Positions 1 to 4,584 of a stretch of 6,456 nucleotides of DNA are shown piece by piece; the stretch's first letter is position 1, and each line of letters begins with the position of its first letter. The notes below the pieces were generated by a model. The model was given only the letters and a program-made list of their open reading frames with translations, was not told where the DNA came from and made no database searches. The DNA is from Candidatus Saccharibacteria bacterium RIFCSPHIGHO2_02_FULL_47_12 (lineage in GTDB: Bacteria; Patescibacteriota; Saccharimonadia; Saccharimonadales; JANWIN01): assembly GCA_001790455.1 (NCBI GenBank), contig MGCP01000021.1, positions 1 to 6,456 of the forward strand, in the 5' to 3' direction. The translations under genes were made by a program, and so were the position numbers.

Positions 1-900
1 AGTACCGATTCGCTGGAACTTCCAGGAATACTTTATGCGCCAGAGAATGCAACCGACAAAGTTGCAATTTATCTACACGGAAATGGTGATGGCGGAGTTT
101 TTTACCAAACAAAACTTGTTAATGCGCTTGGGGAGGAGCTCACAAAAAAGAATATAGCTTTCCTGGCATTAAACAACAGAGGTGCTCGATATAAGAAAAA
201 ACTCATAGTCGCTGGTAGTGGCGCTCCGGGTCAAGAGGAAAAAATTCTAGGTGGTGCGCACTACGAATTAATAGATGACTGCGTTAAAGACATTGATGGT
301 GTTATCGATGCACTGAGCGCTGATGGCTATAAAGAATTTTACTTGGTTGGTTTTAGCACTGGCGCAAACAAAATCTGCGTATACGACAAAAAGGCAAAAC
401 ACAATAAAGTCTCCAAGTACGTGCATGCTGGGCCAGGTGATGACAGCGGCCTGTTCTTTAATGAAATCGGTGAAAAGAATTTTTGGCTTTCGATAAAATA
501 TGCCAAGAAATATATTAGAAAAGGCGAGCCGCACAAAGTGATGCCCAAGTATAGTGGAATGCACCCTTTCAGCGCCCAGTCTGCATTCGACATATTGAGT
601 CCAGATGGCCCATACAATACTTTTCCGTACTTTGAAGCGACACAGAAAAGATTGGGCAAAAAGAAATTGTTTGAAGAGTACAAGAAAATAACGAAACCCA
701 TGCTGGTTGTATTTGGAGAATTTGATGAGTATACGTACACAGGAGGAGGAACGAGGAAAACCCTTGATTTACTAAGGTCTATAACAAATAAAACAGCACT
801 ACCCAAATCAGATTTTCAAATTGTTCCCGGTACTGACCATGGTTTTCATGGCAAAGAAAAAGAGCTTGCTAAAAGCGTTGCATATTGGCTTGCTGCGTAA
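1..900 (+). CDS. Alpha/beta hydrolase, 5' end cut off by the window edge
   Basis: Frame 1 is open from the first base to the TAA at 898-900, giving 299 residues with no start in view, so the gene begins upstream. The parts of an alpha/beta-hydrolase fold appear in order: an oxyanion-type HG (H26-G27 in YLHGNGDGG), the nucleophile elbow GFSTG with Ser119, an acid-bearing strand VVFGEFDEY (Asp242 is the best candidate) and the closing histidine in GTDHGF (His280). Numbering starts at the window edge. The family covers esterases, lipases and peptidases, and the substrate cannot be read from the motifs. The GFSTG elbow and the GEFDEY acid segment faintly resemble the DUF1749 hydrolase group, but I am not sure of that. 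No signal sequence can be judged because the N-terminus is missing. The stop is 2 bases before the promoter module of the next gene, so that gene need not depend on read-through. Confidence 0.85.
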   Translation, partial: STDSLELPGILYAPENATDKVAIYLHGNGDGGVFYQTKLVNALGEELTKKNIAFLALNNRGARYKKKLIVAGSGAPGQEEKILGGAHYELIDDCVKDIDGVIDALSADGYKEFYLVGFSTGANKICVYDKKAKHNKVSKYVHAGPGDDSGLFFNEIGEKNFWLSIKYAKKYIRKGEPHKVMPKYSGMHPFSAQSAFDILSPDGPYNTFPYFEATQKRLGKKKLFEEYKKITKPMLVVFGEFDEYTYTGGGTRKTLDLLRSITNKTALPKSDFQIVPGTDHGFHGKEKELAKSVAYWLAA

Positions 901-902
901 GA

Positions 903-920
903 TGCTATCATTGAACCAAG
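903..920 (+). promoter_or_regulatory. Start module copy 1: extended -10 abutting the def ATG
   Basis: TGCTATCATTGAACCAAG ends directly at the ATG at 921. TGC is an extended -10 TGn and TATCAT (906-911) the -10 hexamer. No convincing -35 lies at the right distance; TTGGCT at 885-890 has a 15-base spacer. Expected transcription start is near 918, leaving a leader of about 3 bases (AAG). There is no Shine-Dalgarno before the start. Identical to the copies at 1464 and 3266. Confidence 0.7.
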
Positions 921-1460
921 ATGAAAATATTAAGGAGGAGGCAGTTCGGCAATCCGGTATTGCGTCAAAAAACTACGCGCCTTAGTTCTGCGCGCATACA
1001 ATCAGGCGAAATACAAGACCTTATTGCCGATATGCGCAACACGCTAGAAAGGCGACAATATGGCGTCGGCCTTGCTGCTCCGCAGATAGGCAAGTCGCTA
1101 GCCCTCAGCGTAATCGGTATCAAGCCTACTCCGACCCGGCCCGAACTACAAAGACAAAATTTGGTTATTATCAATCCAGAAATTACTAAACTGTATGGTA
1201 AGAAAGATAACATGTGGGAGGGGTGTGTAAGCGGGGCAGAGATGTATGCCCAAGTGCCTCGTCACAAAAAGGTACGCCTAAAGTGGCAAGACGAAAATGC
1301 AAAAACACATGAAAAAAATTTCGCTGGATTTATGGCCCATGTCATTCAGCATGAGGTTGATCATCTAGATGGAATACTGTTTGTAGATAGAGTGGAGGAC
1401 ACCAAAACGTACATGACGTTCTCCGAATATAAGAAAATGACGAGAACCAAAAAGGCCTAA
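921..1460 (+). CDS. def: Peptide deformylase
   Basis: This enzyme removes the N-formyl group from nascent bacterial proteins at the ribosome exit, using a bound divalent metal ion. All three family motifs are present: motif I GVGLAAPQIG (48-57), motif II EGCVS (100-104) and motif III HEVDH (144-148). Cys102, His144 and His148 are the expected metal ligands and Glu145 the catalytic acid/base. The 179-residue length is normal. Motif II has Val where EGCLS is the common form, a conservative change. The C-terminal tail is rich in Lys and Thr. The start at 921 is fixed by the abutting promoter module and gives the typical short N-terminus before the first helix. A purine-rich AAGGAGGAGG falls inside codons 4-7, but no in-frame start follows it at ribosome-binding distance. 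Because deformylase acts on every new protein, this is a housekeeping gene here, not part of a local pathway. Confidence 0.95.
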   Translation: MKILRRRQFGNPVLRQKTTRLSSARIQSGEIQDLIADMRNTLERRQYGVGLAAPQIGKSLALSVIGIKPTPTRPELQRQNLVIINPEITKLYGKKDNMWEGCVSGAEMYAQVPRHKKVRLKWQDENAKTHEKNFAGFMAHVIQHEVDHLDGILFVDRVEDTKTYMTFSEYKKMTRTKKA

Positions 1461-1463
1461 AAC

Positions 1464-1481
1464 TGCTATCATTGAACCAAG
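1464..1481 (+). promoter_or_regulatory. Start module copy 2: extended -10 abutting the ATG at 1482
   Basis: Same 18 bases as at 903, again ending exactly at an ATG, and only 3 bases after the def stop codon. The -10 hexamer TATCAT is at 1467-1472, with predicted RNA start near 1479. There is no recognisable -35 and no Shine-Dalgarno. Confidence 0.7.
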
Positions 1482-2114
1482 ATGGAAAAGGTTCCTTATC
1501 ACGGAAACCCGGGAAATGCTGCCTGTGCTCTGGCGTGCTACACAATGGCCGCCCAGTATCTTTTGCCAGATGAGCACATAACATTTGAACAGATGGCTAA
1601 GATTGCCAGGATGAAGAAAGGTTACGTAGTTTGGGGATTTCCGGCATGGAAGTGGATGATGGACAGAGGCATCCATATAGCTGACTATGACAAAAGTGAC
1701 ATTGAAGCGTGGGCAAAAGAAGGCATAGAGGGTTTGCGCAAAACAGTAGCTCCAAAAGAATTCAAGTATTACCAAGATAACACGGAAGACCTAGAAAAAG
1801 TCACCAAGCAGTTGGCGCTAGCAACCGAGCACACGAACTTCACCTATAAACAATGCCACGTTACTTGGGATATGATTGTTGAGGAAACAAAAAAACCAGG
1901 CATTTGTGATGTAACTTTGGACGGACGAAAACTGCACAGAGCTGACGGTTTCTCGGTACACAGGGTTATCTTGATCGAAATAACAGACAATGAAGTTATA
2001 TTCCATGACCCGACTCAAAAAAATGACGGGGCATACAAACACGAGCCAATCGACTTTTTCCGTGCAGCGGTTGAAAGTTTGGATGGACCAGAACTAGCTC
2101 GCTATAGTTTGTAG
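1482..2114 (+). CDS. C39-like (papain-fold) cysteine peptidase homologue
   Basis: A 210-residue protein without signal peptide or membrane segment, so probably cytoplasmic. The N-terminus (VPYHGNPGNAACALACYTM, residues 4-22) has the layout of a C39-type peptidase start, where a Gln precedes a CGPAxxxM helix by six residues. Cys15 sits at the nucleophile position and Met22 at the conserved Met. The C-terminal part has the matching histidine and acid segments: HRVILIEI with His160, and FHDP with Asp176. A likely triad is therefore Cys15-His160-Asp176. Two departures are plain: the expected CGP is CAL here, and the oxyanion Gln is replaced by Asn (Asn9) or shifted. The stretch from about 23 to 150 is longer than in minimal C39 domains and rich in charged and aromatic residues. 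It could be an active cysteine protease, a peptide-processing enzyme or an inactive relative. No ABC transporter or small precursor peptide sits next to it, so a bacteriocin-export role is not supported. Confidence 0.6.
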   Translation: MEKVPYHGNPGNAACALACYTMAAQYLLPDEHITFEQMAKIARMKKGYVVWGFPAWKWMMDRGIHIADYDKSDIEAWAKEGIEGLRKTVAPKEFKYYQDNTEDLEKVTKQLALATEHTNFTYKQCHVTWDMIVEETKKPGICDVTLDGRKLHRADGFSVHRVILIEITDNEVIFHDPTQKNDGAYKHEPIDFFRAAVESLDGPELARYSL

Positions 2115-2132
2115 GTCTATCATTGAGCCAAA
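2115..2132 (+). promoter_or_regulatory. Orphan copy of the start module, no gene after it
   Basis: Directly after the TAG at 2112-2114 comes GTCTATCATTGAGCCAAA. This matches the module except that TGC has become GTC, AACC has become AGCC and the final G is A. TATCAT is at 2118-2123. Instead of an ATG the next bases are TCA, which is the stop codon of the minus-strand NUDIX gene read in reverse. If still active, it would make RNA antisense to that gene. Confidence 0.55.
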
Positions 2133-2588
2133 TCACAGATAATTATATACTTTGGTTGGTTGTTTTTCTAGGTTATCAAATGATTCTGTAGTTAAAAATT
2201 TTGGGAGAATATTTGTGCTGGTGGGTTCAACGAAGTCAATTTCAGCAATTTCTTCTTCACCATGAGAAGTTTTTGATAGATCAATGCCTATAAAGTCCTT
2301 AGGGTTTTTGATATGAAAGAAAAACTCCATTTGTTCACCATGTTCATAAGGATATTGCTGCAAGTAAAGTAGGCTTCCAACCGTAGGTTTCACACCAGTC
2401 TCTTCAAATATCTCCCGTTCTAACGCTGGTATAGCAGCTTCACCAATGTCAATACCTCCGCCAGGCACACACCAGTAATCAGTAGCTTGTTTTCCACCGT
2501 AAGCTTTTAGTCTTGCACACAAAAGCTTACCGTTGCTAACAATAATCCCGCGCACCGCTACTCTCCGAATCATATCGAGATTATACAT
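2133..2588 (-). CDS. NUDIX hydrolase
   Basis: A 151-residue NUDIX-fold protein. The full Nudix box is at residues 44-66 and fits GX5EX7REUXEEXGU without a mismatch: Gly44, Glu50, then REIFEETGV (58-66). The family hydrolyses nucleoside diphosphates linked to another group, using Mg2+ held by the box glutamates. The box alone does not identify the substrate; the VPGGG lead-in and overall size fit a MutT/ADP-ribose-type housecleaning enzyme. The gene is convergent with the C39-like gene, with stops 18 bases apart, and divergent from the toxin-antitoxin pair. Coordinates use the outermost ATG (2588). I think Met6 at 2573-2571 may be the true start: TATAAT (2585-2580) lies 6 bases before it, so RNA from that promoter would not contain the first ATG. 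MIRRVAVRG is also a typical NUDIX N-terminus. Neither start has a Shine-Dalgarno. Confidence 0.92.
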   Translation of the reverse strand: MYNLDMIRRVAVRGIIVSNGKLLCARLKAYGGKQATDYWCVPGGGIDIGEAAIPALEREIFEETGVKPTVGSLLYLQQYPYEHGEQMEFFFHIKNPKDFIGIDLSKTSHGEEEIAEIDFVEPTSTNILPKFLTTESFDNLEKQPTKVYNYL

Positions 2589-2608
2589 GCCATGACTGAA
2601 CTAGTAAA
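2580..2608 (-). promoter_or_regulatory. Predicted NUDIX promoter, leaderless for Met6
   Basis: On the minus strand TTTACT (2608-2603) and TATAAT (2585-2580) are 17 bases apart, matching the -35 consensus at 4 of 6 positions and the -10 at 6 of 6. The hexamer is followed by CTCGAT and then ATG (2573-2571), putting that ATG at the expected +1. A second TATAAT on this strand (2613-2608) has no -35 partner and would give a 13-base leader without a Shine-Dalgarno. Confidence 0.5.
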
Positions 2609-2619
2609 TTATAATAATA

Positions 2620-2630
2620 TTGTAATACAA
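2620..2630. promoter_or_regulatory. Candidate operator: inverted repeat TTGTA-A-TACAA
   Basis: An 11-base perfect inverted repeat with 5-base arms and one central base, covering the -35 of the toxin-antitoxin promoter. AbrB-type antitoxins commonly bind their own promoter and repress it, more tightly when bound to the toxin. The assignment to this antitoxin is inference from position. Arms this short can arise by chance in AT-rich DNA. Confidence 0.4.
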
Positions 2631-2648
2631 CTATGATTGTGCTAGTAT
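2620..2648 (+). promoter_or_regulatory. Predicted toxin-antitoxin promoter with overlapping palindrome
   Basis: TTGTAA (2620-2625), a 17-base spacer, then an extended -10 made of TGC (2640-2642) and TAGTAT (2643-2648). Six bases (GTAAGC) separate the hexamer from the ATG at 2655, so the mRNA should start at or next to the start codon. The -35 lies inside the inverted repeat TTGTA-A-TACAA (2620-2630), which is well placed to act as an operator. Confidence 0.55.
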
Positions 2649-2654
2649 GTAAGC

Positions 2655-2879
2655 ATGACCATAAAATCTATTCAAAAAGTTATCAAAGTTGGCGACAGCT
2701 TGGCGGTAACCATACCGGCTAAAGACGCCAAATTTAATCATATTAAGGCTGGCGAAATGGTTGAAGTTGATATAACGCGCCCACAGACAGCTACCAAACA
2801 AAACGTAGAGGTTGTGGAGCTAACTCAAAAGCTAATTGCCCGGCACAAAAAGGCACTCAAAAACCTTAGTCAGCGATGA
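2655..2879 (+). CDS. AbrB/MazE-type antitoxin (SpoVT-AbrB domain)
   Basis: A 74-residue protein. Residues 5-42 fit the swapped-hairpin SpoVT-AbrB DNA-binding domain: a V-KVGDSLAVTIPA segment followed by KAGEMVEVDI, as in MazE and AbrB relatives. The C-terminal third (about 50-74) is helical and basic (LTQKLIARHKKALKNL). By analogy with other type II antitoxins it is the part likely to bind and block the toxin. The stop overlaps the start of the Doc-type toxin gene in an ATGA (2876-2879), the usual antitoxin-first arrangement with translational coupling. The start follows from the abutting -10 element and the absence of an earlier in-frame ATG. The predicted operator lies just upstream, which fits autorepression. 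The family and toxin-antitoxin role are well supported by domain and context; DNA binding at that palindrome is inferred. Confidence 0.85.
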   Translation: MTIKSIQKVIKVGDSLAVTIPAKDAKFNHIKAGEMVEVDITRPQTATKQNVEVVELTQKLIARHKKALKNLSQR

Positions 2880-3265
2880 AGTTTCTAACCCTGGATGAGT
2901 TGGAACTCATCCACATTCAGATTATTGATGCCTCTGGTGGTTCGCAAGGTACTCGTGACAGGGGTAGATTAGAGGCAGCCCTAGCTGGAATGAGACAAGA
3001 AGTTTTTGGCGAAGCCCTGTATCCGACCATATTTGAAAAAGCCGCAGTGTTGTTACGGGGAGTTATTGCAGATCACCCATTTGTAGATGGAAACAAACGA
3101 ACAGGAGTGATGTCGGCATTAGTTTTTCTGAATCTGAACGACTATGACACGTCTGACTTGACCGACAAGGAACTAGAAGATTTTGCAGTGCAGGTAGCGG
3201 TAGAACACTTGGAGATACCAGTCATCGCCGCCTGGCTAAAAGCCCATTCTACTAAAAAGAAATAA
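2876..3265 (+). CDS. doc: Doc/Fic-family toxin (death on curing)
   Basis: A 129-residue Fic-fold protein of Doc length. The active-site loop HPFVDGNKRTG is at residues 67-77, with His67 catalytic and Asp71, Asn73, Lys74 and Arg75 in the nucleotide-binding loop. Other Doc hallmarks are the TRDRGRLEAAL segment (26-36) and the YPTIFEKAAVLL helix (49-60). Phage P1 Doc stops growth by phosphorylating elongation factor Tu, and its loop has HxFxxxNKR as here; the same chemistry is inferred, not shown. Nothing looks broken, so the toxin is probably active. Its start overlaps the antitoxin stop (ATGA), and no Shine-Dalgarno is needed with coupled translation. P1 Doc is paired with Phd, whereas here the partner is an AbrB-type protein. 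The stop is immediately followed by the next start module. Confidence 0.92.
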   Translation: MKFLTLDELELIHIQIIDASGGSQGTRDRGRLEAALAGMRQEVFGEALYPTIFEKAAVLLRGVIADHPFVDGNKRTGVMSALVFLNLNDYDTSDLTDKELEDFAVQVAVEHLEIPVIAAWLKAHSTKKK

Positions 3266-3283
3266 TGCTATCATTGAACCAAG
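3266..3283 (+). promoter_or_regulatory. Start module copy 3: extended -10 abutting the ATG at 3284
   Basis: Third exact copy of TGCTATCATTGAACCAAG. It starts on the base after the Doc stop codon and ends at the ATG, so it is the entire intergenic region. TATCAT is at 3269-3274 and the predicted RNA start is near 3281. No -35 of quality is seen. Confidence 0.7.
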
Positions 3284-3514
3284 ATGAGCGTTTTGGTAGT
3301 TCGGGTCAAACCAGGGAGCAAGAAGGGCCCGCTGGTGCAACCGGCGCTAGACGGGTCATTGCTGGTATATGTGCGCGAGCCGGCAGTAGATGGCAAGGCA
3401 AACCAAGCGGTCACGCAGCTGCTGGCAGACTATCTGAACGTACCTAAAAGCCACGTGCAGATGGTGGGCGGCAGGACATCTAGAACCAAGCGTTTCAAAA
3501 TCTTAAACCATTAA
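3284..3514 (+). CDS. DUF167 / YggU-family protein
   Basis: A 76-residue protein matching the small DUF167 (YggU) family along its whole length. Visible marks are VKPGSKK (8-14), the PAVDGKANQAV segment (33-43) and the closing GGRTSRTKRFKI (62-73), where Gly63, Ser66 and Lys69 fit the conserved GxxSRxK pattern. Family members are compact alpha/beta proteins found in bacteria, archaea and eukaryotes, with no firmly established biochemical role, so I assign none. It is at the short end of the family's length but complete. There is no signal peptide, so it is cytoplasmic. The start at 3284 is set by the abutting promoter module. It is more GC-rich than the toxin-antitoxin genes before it. A second frame beginning at 3265 overlaps much of it but has no family features. 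Confidence 0.9.
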   Translation: MSVLVVRVKPGSKKGPLVQPALDGSLLVYVREPAVDGKANQAVTQLLADYLNVPKSHVQMVGGRTSRTKRFKILNH

Positions 3515-3515
3515 A

Positions 3516-3533
3516 TGATATGATTAGACCAAG
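3516..3533 (+). promoter_or_regulatory. Start module copy 4, diverged, abutting the ATG at 3534
   Basis: TGATATGATTAGACCAAG, one base after the DUF167 stop. Aligned with the exact copies it keeps the TGn, a -10 hexamer (TATGAT, 3519-3524), the 9-base distance from hexamer to ATG and the ACCAAG end. The differences (C to A, C to G, and GA to AG) show that hexamer, spacing and ACCAAG are the conserved parts. Confidence 0.6.
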
Positions 3534-4097
3534 ATGAAACCATTCAGAAAAACCAAAAACACAAATATCTACGCATTTATAGACAGCCAAAACCTAAACA
3601 TGGGCACCCAAAAGATGGGGTGGAAGATGGACTGGCGGCGGTTCCGCCAGATGCTACGCGACAAGTACGGAGTGACCAAAGCCTATATGTTTATAGGCCA
3701 CATGCCAGAGTACGAAGACCTTTATAACTATATGCATGAACTGGGCTTTTTGGTGGTACTAAAACCAACGCTAGAAACCGCCAAACAAAAAGACCCCAAA
3801 GAAGCAGGCAGCAAGGATCAACCCGGTCCAGCCCCCAAGGGCAATGTAGATGCAGACCTAGTGCTATGGGTTATGAAAGAAATGCCCAACTACCAAAAAG
3901 CCATAGTGGTGTCTGGCGACGGGGATTTTTATGGGCTGTATGAACACTTGGTAGAGCGCGGCAAGTTACTACACATAATGGCTCCAAATTGGCAGTATTC
4001 GTCACTCCTAAAGCCGTTTGATAAATACATAGTGCGCCTAGACCAAATGCGCCGCGACCTGGCCTACCACGACCGCAAAAACCGCAGCAAAAAGTAG
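3534..4097 (+). CDS. NYN-domain protein (LabA/DUF88-like putative RNase)
   Basis: A 187-residue protein of the NYN group, PIN-like nucleases that bind a metal through a cluster of aspartates. The expected acidic positions are visible: FIDSQNLN with Asp17 and Asn20, GNVDADLVLWVM with Asp106 and Asp108, and VVSGDGDFYGLYEHL with Asp129 and Asp131. The fold ends with an HIMAPNWQYSSLL segment (147-159), where such proteins usually have a strand and a Ser-rich turn. Between about 81 and 103 lies a Lys/Pro/Gly-rich loop (KQKDPKEAGSK and PGPAPKG) that looks disordered. The C-terminus is very basic (RKNRSKK), which would suit RNA binding. RNA cleavage is the family expectation, but the target is unknown. 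The gene uses many CTA and ATA codons, as does the GH1 gene, unlike the NUDIX gene. Confidence 0.85.
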   Translation: MKPFRKTKNTNIYAFIDSQNLNMGTQKMGWKMDWRRFRQMLRDKYGVTKAYMFIGHMPEYEDLYNYMHELGFLVVLKPTLETAKQKDPKEAGSKDQPGPAPKGNVDADLVLWVMKEMPNYQKAIVVSGDGDFYGLYEHLVERGKLLHIMAPNWQYSSLLKPFDKYIVRLDQMRRDLAYHDRKNRSKK

Positions 4098-4107
4098 ACA
4101 CTAGGCA

Positions 4108-4122
4108 TATAATAGAAGCAAG
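4108..4122 (+). promoter_or_regulatory. Decayed start-module copy upstream of the VOC gene
   Basis: TATAATAGAAGCAAG begins 11 bases after the NYN stop. A perfect -10 hexamer (4108-4113) is followed by nine bases, seven of which match the exact module (AGAAGCAAG against TGAACCAAG). Where the ATG should be there is ACA. It may still act as a promoter, but a gene does not begin here. Confidence 0.45.
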
Positions 4123-4132
4123 ACAAACAACT

Positions 4133-4163
4133 TATAATAGACAATTAAAGCAAGGAGGGAACT
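4133..4163 (+). promoter_or_regulatory. VOC gene -10 element and Shine-Dalgarno leader
   Basis: TATAAT (4133-4138) without a clear -35. RNA should begin near 4145, giving a leader of about 19 bases. AAGGAGG (4152-4158) lies 5 bases before the ATG at 4164 and is a full-strength ribosome binding site, the only one in front of a gene in this window. It fixes the start codon of the VOC gene. Confidence 0.7.
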
Positions 4164-4547
4164 ATGTTAGGCGACAAAACAGCAGTGGCAACAATTGCCG
4201 TAAAGGACATGGAAAAAGCAAAAGAATTTTACGAGGGCGCGCTAGGTTTGACCCCGCAGGGGGGCGAAGAAGCAGGCGGAGTGATTTACAAAAGCGGAGG
4301 TTCGAACGTGTTTGTGTACCAGTCTGAGTATGCTGGTTCCAACCAGGCTACGGCGGCTAGCTGGGGCGTGGGAGATGATATAGAGAAAATCGTCGAGGAC
4401 CTAAAGAGCAAAGGCGTCGTGTTTGAGCACTACAGCGACATACCCGGCGCAACCGTGCAGGGGGATGTGCACATCATGGGCGATCTAAAAGCAGCCTGGT
4501 TCAAAGACCCAGACGGCAACATACTGAACTTAGTAAACCAGATGTAG
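4164..4547 (+). CDS. VOC superfamily (glyoxalase/bleomycin-resistance fold) protein
   Basis: A 127-residue protein with one complete two-module VOC domain. The first module opens with VATIAVKDMEKAKEFYEGAL (8-27), the standard strand plus helix with FYE. The second ends with AAWFKDPDGNILNLV (110-124), containing the signature DPDGN. In metal-dependent members the ligands are His or Glu at the start of the first strand and a Glu after DPDGN. Here the first strand carries no His, and the final position is Asn (ILNLV) instead of Glu. A glyoxalase I or fosfomycin-resistance activity is therefore unlikely as it stands, and a binding or unknown lyase/oxygenase-type role is equally possible. The protein is cytoplasmic. 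The strong Shine-Dalgarno suggests higher or differently controlled translation than its neighbours. The next gene starts after a 37-base gap with its own -10. Confidence 0.88.
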   Translation: MLGDKTAVATIAVKDMEKAKEFYEGALGLTPQGGEEAGGVIYKSGGSNVFVYQSEYAGSNQATAASWGVGDDIEKIVEDLKSKGVVFEHYSDIPGATVQGDVHIMGDLKAAWFKDPDGNILNLVNQM

Positions 4548-4570
4548 CATAGTAAACCCACAGACTAAGC

Positions 4571-4584
4571 TATAATATTCCCAA
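4571..4584 (+). promoter_or_regulatory. -10 element abutting the GH1 ATG
   Basis: TATAAT at 4571-4576 is followed by ATTCCCAA and the ATG at 4585, so the predicted leader is 0-2 bases. There is no TGn extension (AGC instead), no good -35 and no Shine-Dalgarno. The geometry is the same as in the other promoters here, with a different sequence. Confidence 0.55.

Noticed and set aside
268..806. Minus-strand open frames opposite the alpha/beta hydrolase, including a hydrophobic one
   Set aside because: The plus strand carries an intact triad across the same bases. The minus-strand frames show no start context or family motifs; hydrophobic antisense frames are common opposite Lys/Glu-rich genes.
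932..939. AAGGAGGAGG-like Shine-Dalgarno sequence inside the first codons of def
   Set aside because: No in-frame ATG, GTG or TTG follows at ribosome-binding distance, and starting later would remove the conserved deformylase N-terminus. The purines are simply AGG Arg codons.
3265..3447. Overlapping plus-strand frame starting at an ATG formed by the Doc stop and the start module
   Set aside because: It lies in another frame over the well-conserved DUF167 gene, has low-complexity Gly/Arg/Ala composition and no family features.
903..3533. The repeated 21-mers considered as CRISPR repeats or integron-type recombination sites
   Set aside because: Spacing is set by gene lengths, not by uniform spacers. 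There is no internal dyad symmetry of attC type and no cas or integrase gene. The fixed position against ATG codons fits promoters better.
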